Below are positions 1-11,064 of a stretch of 64,000 nucleotides of DNA, one piece after another. Position 1 is the stretch's first letter; every line of letters starts with the position of its first letter. Position numbers and translations under genes: made by a program. The notes under the pieces were generated by a model. The model was given only the letters and a program-made list of their open reading frames with translations, was not told the origin of the DNA and made no database searches. Source of the DNA: Apostichopus japonicus (taxonomy: Eukaryota; Echinodermata; Holothuroidea; Aspidochirotida; Stichopodidae); contig NC_092562.1 of the NCBI RefSeq assembly GCF_037975245.1, positions 30,747,554 through 30,811,553 of the forward strand, written 5' to 3'.

Positions 1-1579
1 TCAATCTCAAATATGTGTTTCTTCAATTTTTGATTATTTTAGTTTAAGTACTTGCTTAATGATCAGGCAACAAAAATTGAAACAGGTATGCAGATGAACT
101 TGTGTGGGTACTTGCCTGTGTGTGTGCATCAAGAAAAAGTTTCAGAAACTCATTCTAAAGATTAAGATCAATGAAGTTTAACAGTTGGTAGTTGTATGCC
201 TTGAATGGGTTGTTAGACCTTACACACTCAAAAGTCAACATTTAAACTACCAAACATAAATGCACAAAATGCATTCAGGTTGCAATAACATAACAAGTTT
301 TAAAGAATCTGATATAATGAGGATAAATTCCTTCTTCAGATATGCTTACACAATTTCATAGTGATCTTGTGATATGTTTTATTTACATGAGATGCAAGCA
401 CATTTCCATTCTAGAGATACCATGTTTGCAAGGTTTTCAGATTAGACCTTTGCTGACCTCACCTGACTATTGAACTCCATAATAAACAGCAAGCTATTTT
501 TAATTCAATATAGGGAATGCATGTATTGTTTGATACCCTTCCAAGGATCAATTTCTGTAATATACAGTGTTTCAAACGAGGCATGATGCACACAGAAACA
601 TAAACAATCCACATACAATTTAGACTGACACCATAACTATATGTGTGGTCCTACCAATATCAATAGTGATTAAAACCCTCAAACCCATGTACAGAATAAT
701 ACTCAAAGTTTATATCATATTAATCAATGTAAACTGTCAATGGTCACAAAGGAGCTCGTCAAAGGCTAAACTTGACCAACTTTGTAGAAAGAAAAGGTGC
801 ATTGTGAACTTCTCCTCAACTGCAAGGTTGACAGAATTCATACTTGCAGATGTATGCATGAAAGTGGTTGTCTCAATGTGTGATGATGTCATAGTGTGAA
901 TTATAAGAAGTCAAAGGTCATTGGAACTGAAAAACATTATGATCGGATCATGGCAAAATAACTAAAGAACCTACGGTAAACCATTACAAGATCTCATGGC
1001 AACAAAGAACTCTTCCCTTCCTTCCCGCCTCCCACCCCTCACCAGGCAGACAATATCCCCAATTTGAGCACTAATGGACAGTAGCTTACTGAACTGACAG
1101 GCATCAATGGAGTTATGTTGCAGTTTTAGCAAACAAGGTTAGCATATAAATGGCATATAATAACTAATGCATGCCTATATATGGACATATCTTGTAGAAC
1201 AATCATATATATTTCATTTCATCATCAAATCTGATGACACGTTTGAATAACAATAGATTGGAGGATTATTTAAGCCTTCACAGCGGTATTTAATTAGCTT
1301 TCCTCGGTGATGTAAAGCATAGTCAATAACTTCCATGACATATCTACAAGGCTACACTGTGAGTGATATTCGTGTATAAAGTATATCCTTCTCTACATGA
1401 AGGTGGTAGCTTTCCCTTGCATGATGGTTTATGTAAAGATGGGTGAGGAGTCTTATAGACTTCTTCAAAGAGTTAATCTGCACTGTGTCTATAGCAAGGT
1501 ATGGGTGCAATATCTTGTCCTATTGTATGGTCCAGTCCCTCCTACTAATTTGTTTCACTTCACATATACCCTCACATAC
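1..1579. repeat. Intron, older duplicate of the 21.65-22.7 kb intron
   Basis: No exon is seen. Stretches at about 480-640 and 715-890 match 22120-22320 and 22365-22515 with many small differences, in the same order and orientation, and the first 60 bases resemble 21650-21710. This is the intron downstream (minus strand) of the second copy of the duplicated Ig-like exon. It is about 2 kb shorter over the matching interval than the first copy. Confidence 0.6.
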
Positions 1580-1921
1580 CATTTTCATTTGTCACTAAGA
1601 CCCTCCATGCAACAGCTGGGCTTTCATCTTCTGTTACAGTGATGGTGTAGATACCAATCCTTGCAGCTGTCTCCATGGTAGTAGGTAGGGTAAGAGTAGC
1701 AGGTTCACTGTTGATGTTTGTCATTGCTTCATCTGGTACTCTAGGACTATTGAGTGTAAACATATAACCCGGAGAATCTGCTCCACCTGGAAGAAGCACT
1801 GCTTTATCAAATGTTACATTGGCTGTTTGGTAACCACCTGTGTATACTTCAATGGTAGTTGGATTTGTTGTGGTTGCTACAGGACTCCTTACAACAGCAA
1901 CATACTGAGGATTAAACTCAT
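1580..1921 (-). CDS. Ig-like domain exon, second copy (phase 1-1)
   Basis: This 114-codon exon lies between a TTACCAG acceptor and a GTATGTGAG donor. It lacks cysteines, but its end carries an Ig-like F/G-strand pattern (GIYTITVT, then AVAWRVLVTN). It is almost identical to the exon at 25381-25722: same length, same splice phases, and a shared core from NVTFDKAVLLPGG through AMTNINSEPATLTLP. Its place after the three EGF exons and the Ser/Thr linker fits the third Ig domain of a Tie-like ectodomain. The following exon, probably a copy of 21244-21504, would lie left of the window. Confidence 0.75.
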
Positions 1922-3515
1922 CTGGTAACAGGAAATAACATGACACATGTTTAACAATTTCACAAAGACTGCAGGAGACTCTGAGCCAACAAGCTTCAAT
2001 GAATTAGAGATGAATAATGATAATTATGACTAGAATTATCAAATATTGTGGAGAAATATCACCATATATAACCATCCATATGACACCATTACTTGTGACT
2101 ATCGAATAAATATGATTTGAATCTCAAAAACTGCAACTGTGGAATCATACAGTAGCTATCACTTTCCAAGTTGAGGATATAGTCTAGCTTGGTAATACTA
2201 ACTAACTAATATGGCCATTGCATAGTCAAAACAATACAAACTATTAACACTGTATGATAAACACACACATGCTGATATCTGTCAAGGCAGCATGTATTGT
2301 GTTTTGACCACAGTTCCCCAGCTAAGATCACATCATTGATATTCTGAGGAATATTCACAGGAATAAACCTTTGGCAAAAAATGAGCAATGATAGTTTTGT
2401 TGATCAACAATCAATTGAGTCAATACACAGGCTTGTGTAGTGCAACCCTTATTGTTTCATTAAGATTGCACCTACTAGAAGTTAGATTTTCCCCTCCCTG
2501 TGATAGATTCCCCTTACAAATTCTTGGTGCTCATGGAGTTCGATAGCCTGTCATTTCATTGCAGGATGTTGGCATGACAATACCTTTATTCTTGGAATGA
2601 CATTGCTTTGTTCTCCATGTGAACCAAGAAGAGTACAAAGAATACAAGGGCTAAGCTTTTCCCAGAAGATGGAGATCTTCTGGAAATAGGTGACCATTGT
2701 TTGCACCTCTTGTTTATGAGCTCATTTCCTGTGACTACCATCACTAAGTTGTTTACACCTGGTGCTTTAGTTGTTGTTAAGTATGATGTTACTGTGTCCC
2801 CCATAACAGTAAGCTGATCATCTGTATCCGCTATATTTGAGCTGGGCAGGGAGTTGTGTTATCTTAGGATACTCTTGCTCTTGGCTCTATAAGAAGGCCA
2901 GTTTACCAGTGATCTGTGCCGCTCACTAGATAGTCTTAGTCACTCGTAATTGGTACAGACTCCATCTGACCAGACTGTTAAACCCAGGGAATGCTTAGGG
3001 CGTACAGCCTGGCAAAAGTGTTAGTTGTCATGGCAACCTGTGATCTAAGTAAGTAGTTGTGCATGGGTTGAAGTAGTCAGTGTGCTAGCAGAGGAATTTC
3101 CCTGTTAATGTACTATTGTAGATTTGGCACGTACATATTAAAGTTGATGTTTACACTTGTTGTTATTAAGCCCCATTGTTATTGATTATATTGAATATTT
3201 AAGTTCCCTTACATAAAAGTTGGTATGCACACTGTGCGTCATTTGCGCACATATTGAACGTAAAGCTAAATACACATAAAAAATCTTTGGGCGTAAACGC
3301 TTCTTTCGCCCAAAATATGCACAACTTACGCTCTTCAGATATACTGTGTGCGTAAACATCAAGTGCATCTTCAGTTACATCATCATTAAAATAGGGATTT
3401 GCAATATGTAAATGAGCTAAATTGATGATAAGTCAATTTAAATCAGTAGAAGTCAACTTAAGCTGCTAGAAACTGTTAAAAGTCGAAGGAAATTGACTTC
3501 TACCAATTTAATTTG
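1922..3515. other. Intron without recognised exon
   Basis: This is the intron between the Ser/Thr-rich exon and the second Ig-like exon. A 72-codon minus-strand open stretch at 2586-2804 has MGDTVT, as in the Ig exon at 21.2 kb (MGDSVT), and may be a decayed Ig exon, but I cannot make its splice phase fit. From about 3400 the sequence grades into an AT-rich array of degenerate variants of TTTAAATTGACATCTACCAG. Confidence 0.4.
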
Positions 3516-3926
3516 ACATATCATCCATTTAAACTGGTAGATGTCGATTTAAATTCACATATACCGATTTGTTTTATGTATCATCCATTTCAATAAGTAT
3601 ATGTCAATTCAATTCAGCTGTATGATGATTTTGAACTGGTAAATATCGAATTAAATTGGTATAACGTTGATTTAAAATGACAAACACCAATGTAATTTGA
3701 CATATCATCAATTTAATCTCGTAGTTGTCGACTTAAATCAATATGTCGATTTAAACTGCAGGTTATAAAGAAAATTTAAATTGACATCTACCAGTTTTAA
3801 TCGATGTCAAATTTTATCGGTTAGAGTCAATTTAAGCTGCTATAAACTGGTATAAGTCTAAGAAAATTGATATATGTCATTTTAAAATCGGTATGTTTCG
3901 ATTTGAGACTGATGCCCAGCCAGAGT
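3516..3926. repeat. 411-bp direct repeat, left copy
   Basis: This block is nearly identical to 4855-5266 in the same orientation; a few substitutions and single-base indels were seen by eye. Both copies run from CATATCATCCATTTAAAC to GATGCCCAGCCAGAGT. Internally it consists of degenerate AT-rich units around TTTAAATYGACATMTACC. The two copies bracket 3927-4854, which contains the Ser/Thr-rich exon, so the exon sits inside a local duplication. Confidence 0.85.
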
Positions 3927-3959
3927 TATATGCAAATTAGCAAGGCCCGGAAAGGGTCA

Positions 3960-4110
3960 TTTCCGGCGATTTAGGGAATATCTTTACTCAAAAAATTTCT
4001 GTATGCTCCGCGCCAAACTGTGGTGGTGCTCCGCTAAGATAGTGTCAAAAGCGCCCCTACAGACCATTCTCGTCCCCGTGCCAATAACCCTAGCTCCGCC
4101 ACTGCCCCTA
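3960..4110. mobile_element. Remnant of a small repeat related to the element at 13006-13203
   Basis: The segment GTGGTGGTGCTCCGCTAAGATAG followed by AAAGCGCCCCTA and CTCCGCCACTG matches, with differences, the right half of the TIR element at 13130-13203 (GGTGGCGCTCCGCTTAGATAG, CGCGCCCCTGG, ACGCCGCTG). Only the right part is recognisable here. It lies in the intron just downstream (minus strand) of the Ser/Thr-rich exon. Confidence 0.6.
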
Positions 4111-4132
4111 TCTTTATCTTATAAAAACATAC

Positions 4133-4756
4133 CTGAGCGATTAAATCCACTAACTGGACTGGCAGGAGTTGCTCCACTACCTATTGCTCCTGTTGTACCA
4201 TCAGTAACTGGGCTAGCTGATGTATCTGTAGATACAGATGAGACAGGAGTTGCTCCACTACCTGTTGCTCCTGTTGTACCATCAGTAACTGGACTGGCTG
4301 ATGTATCTGTAGATACAGATGAGACAGGAGTTGCTCCACTACCTGTTGCTCCTGTTGTACCATCAGTAACTGGACTGGCTGATGTATCTGTAGATATAGT
4401 TGAGACAGGGGTTGCTCCACTACCTGTTGCTCCTGTTGTACCATCAGTAACTGGACTGGCTGATGTATCTGTAGATACAGATGAGACAGGAGTTGCTCCA
4501 CTACCTGTTGCTCCTGTTGTACCATCAGTAACTGGACTGGCTGATGTATCTGTAGATACAGATGAGACAGGGGTTACTCCACTAACTGTAGATCCTGCTG
4601 TATCGCCAGTAACTAGACTGGCTGGTGTATTAGTAGATACAGCTGAAACAGGTGCTGCTCTAATACCTGTTGTTCCTGTTGCATCTTCAGTAACTAGACT
4701 GGCTGGTGTATCAGTAGATACAGCTGAAACAGGTGTTGTTCCACTACCTGTTGTTC
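4133..4756 (-). CDS. Ser/Thr/Gly-rich 27-residue repeat exon (mucin-like linker), phase 1-1
   Basis: The 624-nt exon lies between a TATATGTAACAG acceptor and a GTATGTTTTTA donor. It encodes about 7.7 copies of an 81-bp (27-residue) unit, with a core such as VTDGTTGATGSGATP followed by VSSVSTDTSASP. The repeats nearest the donor are almost identical and those near the acceptor are more diverged, which suggests growth by tandem duplication at one end. The composition (Thr, Ser, Gly, Ala, Pro; no Cys) fits an O-glycosylated stalk between the EGF repeats and the next Ig domain. All three minus frames are fairly open because the unit is a multiple of three, but only this frame has phase-compatible splice sites. 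Confidence 0.7.
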
Positions 4757-4854
4757 CTGTTACATATAAAATATTGTGCAAATTATTGTCAACTAGAGCA
4801 ACCAGGCCAGCTGTGTCTTAATTGGAATCTGGCAGAAAACTTGAGCACATGGAA

Positions 4855-5266
4855 ACATATCATCCATTTAAACTGGTAGATGTCGATTTAAATTCACATA
4901 TACCGATTTGTTTTACGTATCATCCATTTCAATAAGTATATGTCAATTCAATTCAGTATATGATGATTTTGAACTGGTAAAAATCGAATTAAATTGGTAT
5001 AACGTTGATTTAAAATGACAAACACCAATGTAATTTGACATATCATCAATTTAATCTCGTAGTTGTCGACTTAAATCAATATGTCGATTTAAACTGCAGG
5101 TTATAAAGAAAATTTAAATCGACATCTACCAGTTTTAATCGATGTCAATTTTAATCGATAAGAGTCAATTTAAGCTGCTATAAATTGGTATAAGTCGAAG
5201 AAAATTGGTATTCATGTCATTTTAAAATTGGTATGTTTCGATTTGAGACTGATGCCCAGCCAGAGT
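4855..5266. repeat. 411-bp direct repeat, right copy
   Basis: Right partner of 3516-3926, offset by about 1339 bases. Both end at GATGCCCAGCCAGAGT. The high similarity implies a recent duplication compared with the degenerate AT-rich units inside it. Confidence 0.85.
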
Positions 5267-6158
5267 GAGCAGATGTGTATTGGGGACTTTTCATTATGTC
5301 ATGAAGTGCATATTTCGGACTTGTCTTGGAATTTCATACTAACTAAACAGGAACCAGTGCTTCCCACCAATGGAGAACAAGGTCATTTGTCATTGCTGTT
5401 CTTTGTCAAGCGACAAATTTAAACAAGTTTTGTTTCCCTGAAATATGCCCCCTACCCATCTCTCTTCCTCTATACAGTAATTGTCTTTAGAAACAACATA
5501 ATAAACTATGCATAACCAAGACTGGACTGGATAAACTTTAGAGGTGAACAATGTATGAATGTTTTATGTACATATTTAGCTTTAACGGTGAACAATGTAT
5601 CTATGTTTTATGTACATATTTGACTTGAAATGTATATTCACTTGAAGTGTGTATTAGCCAGCAGGTTGTGCATATTGGCTGTATCATGTTGTATTGTTTC
5701 ATATTTAACGCATAAAATGCTAATACAGCAGTTTCACACGAGTGGTGCCTCCATGTGCGTTTAGTGTACATATTTATGTGCGTATTTATTGCAATACGCA
5801 TTTCCTTTGGGCATTTTTTAACCTAAAGTGAGTATTCATACTGTTTGAAGTGCATTTTATTCAACAGGTTGCGCATATTGATGGCATTTTCATGTGCGAT
5901 TTGTAAAAATGCACGCGTAGTGAAGTGAATAAACAGAAGTAAACTTTTGTGTACGGAAATTAGGCCACTCACCTGACATTCCTCAGCCATCTAGGATGAT
6001 GCAGACATCACCAGTAAAAATTATTCATTAATTTGCATGAAAAAAATTAATGGCTGTTAAATAAATATTGCCATTATCCATCAATATAGATAAATCCATG
6101 CTCCAATAACTGTTCAGTTACCAGCATATAGCAGTAATGACATAATGAAAATACATAC
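5267..6158. other. Intron with short tandem duplications
   Basis: No exon is seen. At 5541-5625 a unit of about 45 bases (GGTGAACAATGTAT, ATGTTTTATGTACATATTT) occurs twice in tandem. At 5640-5900 there are loosely repeated phrases (CAGGTTGYGCATATTG), also echoed at 3210-3370. Confidence 0.5.
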
Positions 6159-6293
6159 ATTGACAGTTTGTTCCTCTCCAGCCATCCTTGCATTGGTTGT
6201 TTCCACACACACCTGTGTCTAAAGCACAGAGAGCGTTATCTGCACAATGACACTCCTGTTTACAGTTAGCGCCAAACGTCCCTGTTTCACACT
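6159..6293 (-). CDS. EGF-like domain exon (third EGF), phase 1-1
   Basis: The 135-nt exon lies between a TTCTTTCCAG acceptor and a GTATGTATT donor. It encodes an eight-cysteine EGF of the laminin/Tie type, beginning CETGTFGANC and ending CKDGWRGTNCQ. The C-x-x-G-W/F-x-G-x-x-C close is the usual EGF signature. It matches the other EGF exons in strand, phase and size, and lies immediately before the Ser/Thr linker exon. Confidence 0.85.
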
Positions 6294-7229
6294 CTGGAAA
6301 GAATTGAAGAAGGTAAAATGTAAGTCATGACATTGCTGATGAAGTACTGAAACATGGTTGTGATATCAGAAAACTAAAGAGCACACATTACAGATATGAT
6401 CTATACTGCTAAAATAATCGTTCTGAGAGACCTGTAATGTGCAAAGTGATAGAATGTATATACTATCAATGAAAGTCAACAAACTCCTACAAGGTACAGT
6501 ACCTAGTCATAAAAGTGACATTTCTTCCAATTTTGCAGAATGGATAATTGGATGATCTCCCTTATTTCAAATATCAGGAAGCTGTCTCTACCAAAAACAG
6601 AAGCCACAAATGGAGTCTATTGAATGATGACACCACTAACACCATTGAAACTATTGTCAGCATTGAAAGATAAACGGTATAGCTTCTTGCCGTTTTACGA
6701 CGCGTTAAAAATTCAGATAAAAGAGAATGATAAAAATACAATGTTATCACTTAACAATATGAATGTAATATCTTCCTTTTGGGAAGCTTCTTCAAATAAA
6801 ATATTAAAGAGCAAATTCACCGTCAGAACAGGAATTTCAGTATATTTATTACCATGTTTCAACAACAAAGATACCAAATCAGAAAAAAAAATTACAGTGT
6901 ATAAATTAAGTAATATGACATGTATGTTCATATCAACACATATAGCTTAACACACACCCTAACTTGATGTTCATATGCCAAAAGTGTTGTTAACAACAGT
7001 TTTTGGACAGCTCACACACGTTTCACTAATATGATTAACATTAATATTTCCAAATCAAAACATATATCAGGAAAATAATTAAACATGATACAAAGAAAGG
7101 AAGACCTCATCGATATAGAGTCTGTATCTACAGCCTATCATTTATTCTAAGCAATTATATTGGTGACTATTCTAATCGACTCAACAATCTGTTTGTCATA
7201 ACTTCTTATAAACAAAGTAGTATTGATAC
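6294..7229. other. Intron, nothing recognised
   Basis: AT-rich intron between EGF exons. A 108-codon plus-strand open stretch at 6624-6950 is Lys/Asn-rich with no motif and no splice support, so it is treated as chance. Confidence 0.5.
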
Positions 7230-7385
7230 CTTCTGTACAGTTTAGTCCTTTATAGCCAGCAGGACAGAAACAGCCAAGAGGATCAGGATAACAGATGATT
7301 GCACCCTGACATCCATCAGCATGGTCATCACCAGAATCATCACATTTATACTCAGCATTCTGACCAAAGACATTCCTTCCATGAA
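7230..7385 (-). CDS. EGF-like domain exon (second EGF), phase 1-1
   Basis: The 156-nt exon lies between a TTTTCATCAACAG acceptor and a GTATCAATAC donor. It encodes a six-cysteine EGF with an acidic N-terminal part (CDDSGDDHADGC) and a CFCPAGYKGLNC close. It is the only one of the three EGF exons with six rather than eight cysteines. Phase and strand are those of the surrounding exons. Confidence 0.85.
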
Positions 7386-7429
7386 CTGTTGATGAAAATA
7401 TGATAGTATTTATGTTATTTAGATCCTCC

Positions 7430-7655
7430 TGCAAGCAGGAACTTGTGAAGAAGCCATCATTGCCTGGCTTATCAAAGCCTCAAGCTGACCGAAGTCAGTC
7501 TCTTAGAGTTATATTTAACGTCCATGATTATGAATTGTCAATTGTCAACAACTCTGCAACTGGACGACAAACATTCATCTTGGAGTGACTCGAACTCGGG
7601 AACTTATGATTGAAAGGCGCCGGCGTTAACCCACTGAGACACTCCACTCGCCTTT
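7430..7655 (-). mobile_element. tRNA-derived SINE
   Basis: On the minus strand from about 7655 the sequence has a tRNA-like head. An A-box-like TCTCAGTGGGTTAACGCC is followed about 35 bases later by a B-box-like GAGTTCGAGTC, closing with CACTCC. This is followed by about 150 bases of non-tRNA body containing GACTGACTTCGGTCAGCTTG, a short hairpin. This is the usual layout of an RNA polymerase III SINE. I cannot name the family. It ends close to the acceptor of the 7230-7385 exon. Confidence 0.65.
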
Positions 7656-8986
7656 GTAATATGGTAAATATACCCTACAGCTTGGTAGAGATGGTGATAT
7701 CGTTGCCCCTGGGGATAATTACTTGGTAGGCTATTTCTGAAGCAGGCTTTATAATCCAAGAAGCTCCACTCAAATATATGATTAAAACATTCTATTGATT
7801 GGGAGATGATTTATTCTCTCCCTGATACAATTACAAGTTCAACTAAAGCAAATAGGTATATATTATATGGCGGTAATATTGATAGTGAGCACTGGTGGTG
7901 GGAAGCCAACCCAAGTTAGCAAGACAAGATGTGCGAGAGCATTGAGGTCTTTAACGTTTTACTCCCAAGCTATTATGGAAGCCAATGAGCAGAATACCTC
8001 ACCAGTTAAATGAGTAAGATAAGAATTTTTCACCAGTTGAGCATAGTGCAGTGTTATATTGGTTTAGTTTTTCTGTGTCACCACGAGTTGTATTTGAACA
8101 CTGTCAAAAATTATTAACTTAGTGTGAAAGAGATGTACTGTGTTCATTATACAGTTCGGTTTGTATTCAGAGTTGTCACGAACACTATAGTATTGCTTGT
8201 TTGGTTATTGTATTTTCTTCTATGTATTTCACATTATTTTTGTGTAAGAGTGATTATCTGTAATCTTACTGTATTGGCTGAGACTGTTGCCCCTGGTGTG
8301 TAAGAAGGTTTGAATTTCATTTTGAAGAATTTCATGTTAGCCATTTATTCCATCTGACATCACGATTCCTTGCAACATACAGTATTTTCATGTGTCCAAA
8401 TTTGATCAAAGAGATTGTTTATTGTGTTTGTCTGTTGACTTCCGGAATGGCTATCATTTTCTCCTGCAAACCCTGTCTGGCAGAGACAAAGGTACTTAAA
8501 TCTGTAATATCTCTCGCTATCTGCGGTTTGCTTCACTAATAAGCAGTAAAGTTAGAACTGATGTTGGCAAGATTTCTGACAACAAAAACCAGATCGGTGA
8601 CACAATCTGGCCAGAGACATGTAATCATGAACAGCTGATAAGATTGAGGTTAATTCAAAATTAATACTTAAATTACAAGTGAATGTCTCTTAATGTTGAT
8701 ATTATTTCCTGAATCCAGCTGAAGATCAAACTTGAATTTAATAGTACAATTAATCTTAGTAAACCATAACAAACATTGAGAGCATCTAGTTACATGTTTA
8801 TTGAGTGACTGATTATGGTATCATCCCTAACATTTCTTTACTACAAGAGTTGAAAGTGAAGAGCACATTATTAATCAGTGTTGATTCAGCAATTCTTTGC
8901 TAAGTGCTGCTTGAGGGTAAAGGTACTTACAGTAACAAGAAAATCATGCATTGTTAATTGTTAAGACAATTAATTAATAAACTTAC
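7656..8986. other. Intron, nothing recognised
   Basis: AT-rich intron between the SINE and the first EGF exon. No open frame, repeat or inverted repeat stood out. Confidence 0.5.
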
Positions 8987-9121
8987 TATTTTCACAATTG
9001 TTTCCACTGAATCCAGGAGGACAAAGACACAGACCAGTTAAATCTGAGCAAACTCCTCCGTTGATACAAGGTTCACATGTATTAGTACAGTCAGGTGGAC
9101 TCCACATGTTCTCTGGACATT
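8987..9121 (-). CDS. EGF-like domain exon (first EGF), phase 1-1
   Basis: The 135-nt exon lies between an ACATTTTAG acceptor and a GTAAGTTTA donor. It encodes an eight-cysteine EGF ([30 protein letters not shown]). The INGGVC and CPPGFSGxxC motifs are classical. It has the same length and phase as the exon at 6159-6293, as expected for duplicated EGF exons. Confidence 0.88.
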
Positions 9122-10036
9122 CTAAAATGTAAAGGAATATATTATAACATTGATGAATCAGTTTGCATTTTGTTCTTTCTTGTTTTCATACATTTTGTTC
9201 TTCATAAAGTATTGGAAATACAAAGGTTCTACAGTACAAATCTTTAACATACAACATGGTATCCTTGATGTATTTCAAAGTTTTTGCTAATCAAATCTAT
9301 TTAAACATACAACATGCTATCCTTGATGTAAGGTGAAGCCTGTAGGCAAACTGTCTAAGCTTAGTGCCACCATGGTATGGTGCGAAGCGTTCAATAAAAG
9401 TTTGGCCAAAAATGCCTCCAAGATCGCTGGAAATGGCACTTCCCAGGCCTTGTAAGTTGCATCTAAGCATTTTCTATTTGAAATTACTAGCCATATTGTA
9501 CCTTATCTACTTGGTACGGGGTACCTGTAACTGTATGCCAAAAAGACATTCGTCTTGTCTTTCATCATGCTATGAGCAAGGCATATACCACAAACACATA
9601 CATGCACATACACACCATTTAGATTGCATAGCTAACCATTGTTATTTGTACAAAAAAGTCAGTGCATGAAATATGAACACTTAAAGAATGTTATCAGTCA
9701 TGAAGATTTCAGTAAACTCAACCGCCAGTCTTAACTGATTGCACAGATATACATTATGTATGTCAGTATCTCATCCCACACTACAATTTTACACATTGCG
9801 ATCTTCCCTGCCTAAAGTAAATACCATCCTATAGATCGAGTCCCCTGTTTTGGGCCAAAAACAGTCAAGATTGAATATCTACCTTGCAGTTAGAATGCTA
9901 GCCATCCTGAATGCTACTCTACACAAATTCATGATTTAAACACAAAGTGTACTATCTCAGTGGTCAAGCCAAATTTGTTTTTACACAGGTAAGTAGAAGA
10001 TCGAACACTTGTGTTTACAACGGTATGATGAATCCT
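9122..10036. other. Intron, nothing coding
   Basis: A phrase of about 30 bases (TTTAACATACAACATGSTATCCTTGATGTA) occurs at about 9244 and again at about 9303. A 101-codon plus-strand open stretch at 9364 has no recognisable features. Confidence 0.45.
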
Positions 10037-11064
10037 GGGCCTTGTTCACACTTAAGAACGCACTCGTACCTCAAGTCCACAAGGACGATTATAATTCCTT
10101 TAGTGTGAACGCTCATGTACTCTTACTTCAAGCCCCCGCGTGCACTCTTAAGAATACTCCTCTTATCAGGGTTTCTTCAAGCCCTCTTGCATTCTTAATA
10201 ATTGTAATGTGAACGGTCGCGGACTTATGGTGAACCAAGTTTTTCCGGTTAATTTATAATATCCGCTCTATCCAGTTGCGATTTGGCGGGTATATTTTTG
10301 AACGTGCAATAGGCCTACGGCACCAATCTGTCTTAGTGCACAGATCGGTGAGGCATACCTATGTTGTGCTTGTTTGTTCAAGTATCAGACTACTACCTTT
10401 CTTTACCAAAGCACTACCTAACAACTCCAACTCACAGGTTTTTTAAGAGGCTAAATTGGTAATTTTATGTTAATTTCGAAACGGATGATTTAGAATCGGT
10501 TGAAACGGCAATTTAACTAAAGGCTAAAACCATAACGTATGGCCTATCCTATAATGAAGTTAAACTAGCCTATGCATAGACCTTAGTATGTCTTTAGACC
10601 TAACATTAAATGCCTTTGATGTTGGATTAGCCTCAAATTAGACATCAGCAGTAGAACAGTGACTAGCAAGATCATTCGCTCATCCATTTGAAGGGTTTGT
10701 GAAGTGGTACGGATTGGGTTTGAAATTTGAATACAGTATTCTATTTATGTGCCATAACTGAACGTCCTGGCGCAGTGGTGTACGGAGAAGTACGTACCAA
10801 ATTACGTATTACTCCACTGCGCCGTGATTATTCAATTATAGTATACTGTATTCAAATTTCAAATACAGAACATGTGGCAACGGCAAACCACAGGGAAATG
10901 TTAACAGCTGATATGACCTATTCACGCCTGTGCATTATATTAATCTCTTGAGCGGACTTATTCGAAACTCATTCGTTCCTAAATTTGAGCGCGTCTCGTT
11001 CTTAATTGATAATCCTCCTCGCAGACTTAATATCAATAATCGCCATTGCGCTCTTACAAGGCCC
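10037..11064. mobile_element. Non-autonomous TIR element, copy A
   Basis: The left end GGGCCTTGTTCACACTTAAG and the reverse complement of the right end (GGGCCTTGTAAGAGCG) share GGGCCTTGT. Related sequence recurs at 14345-15221: GGGCCTTGTTCA left end, TTAGTGTGAACGC, the TATAATATCCGCTCTATCCAGTTGC block, GACATCAGCAGTA, and GAAACTCATTCGTTC near the right end. No transposase frame is present. A clear target-site duplication was not found. It lies in the intron upstream of the first EGF exon. Confidence 0.65.
10706..10868. repeat. Palindromic insertion inside TIR element copy A
   Basis: The segment reads GAAATTTGAATACAGTA on the left and TACTGTATTCAAATTTC on the right, with an inner pair GGCGCAGTGGTGTA / TACTCCACTGCGCC. 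The whole can fold into a long hairpin of about 80-bp arms. It looks like a fold-back MITE nested in the larger element; in copy B (around 15110-15180) only traces remain. Confidence 0.65.

Noticed and set aside
2586-2804. Minus-strand stretch with MGDTVT resembling the Ig exon at 21.2 kb
   Set aside because: Could be a decayed Ig exon, but the best acceptor gives the wrong phase and no donor fits; similarity too short.
4003-4821. 272-codon plus-strand repeat ORF (VTGLADVSVDTDETGVAPLP-like)
   Set aside because: Antisense shadow of the minus-strand Ser/Thr exon; the 81-bp unit keeps all frames open. Only the minus frame has phase-matched splice sites.
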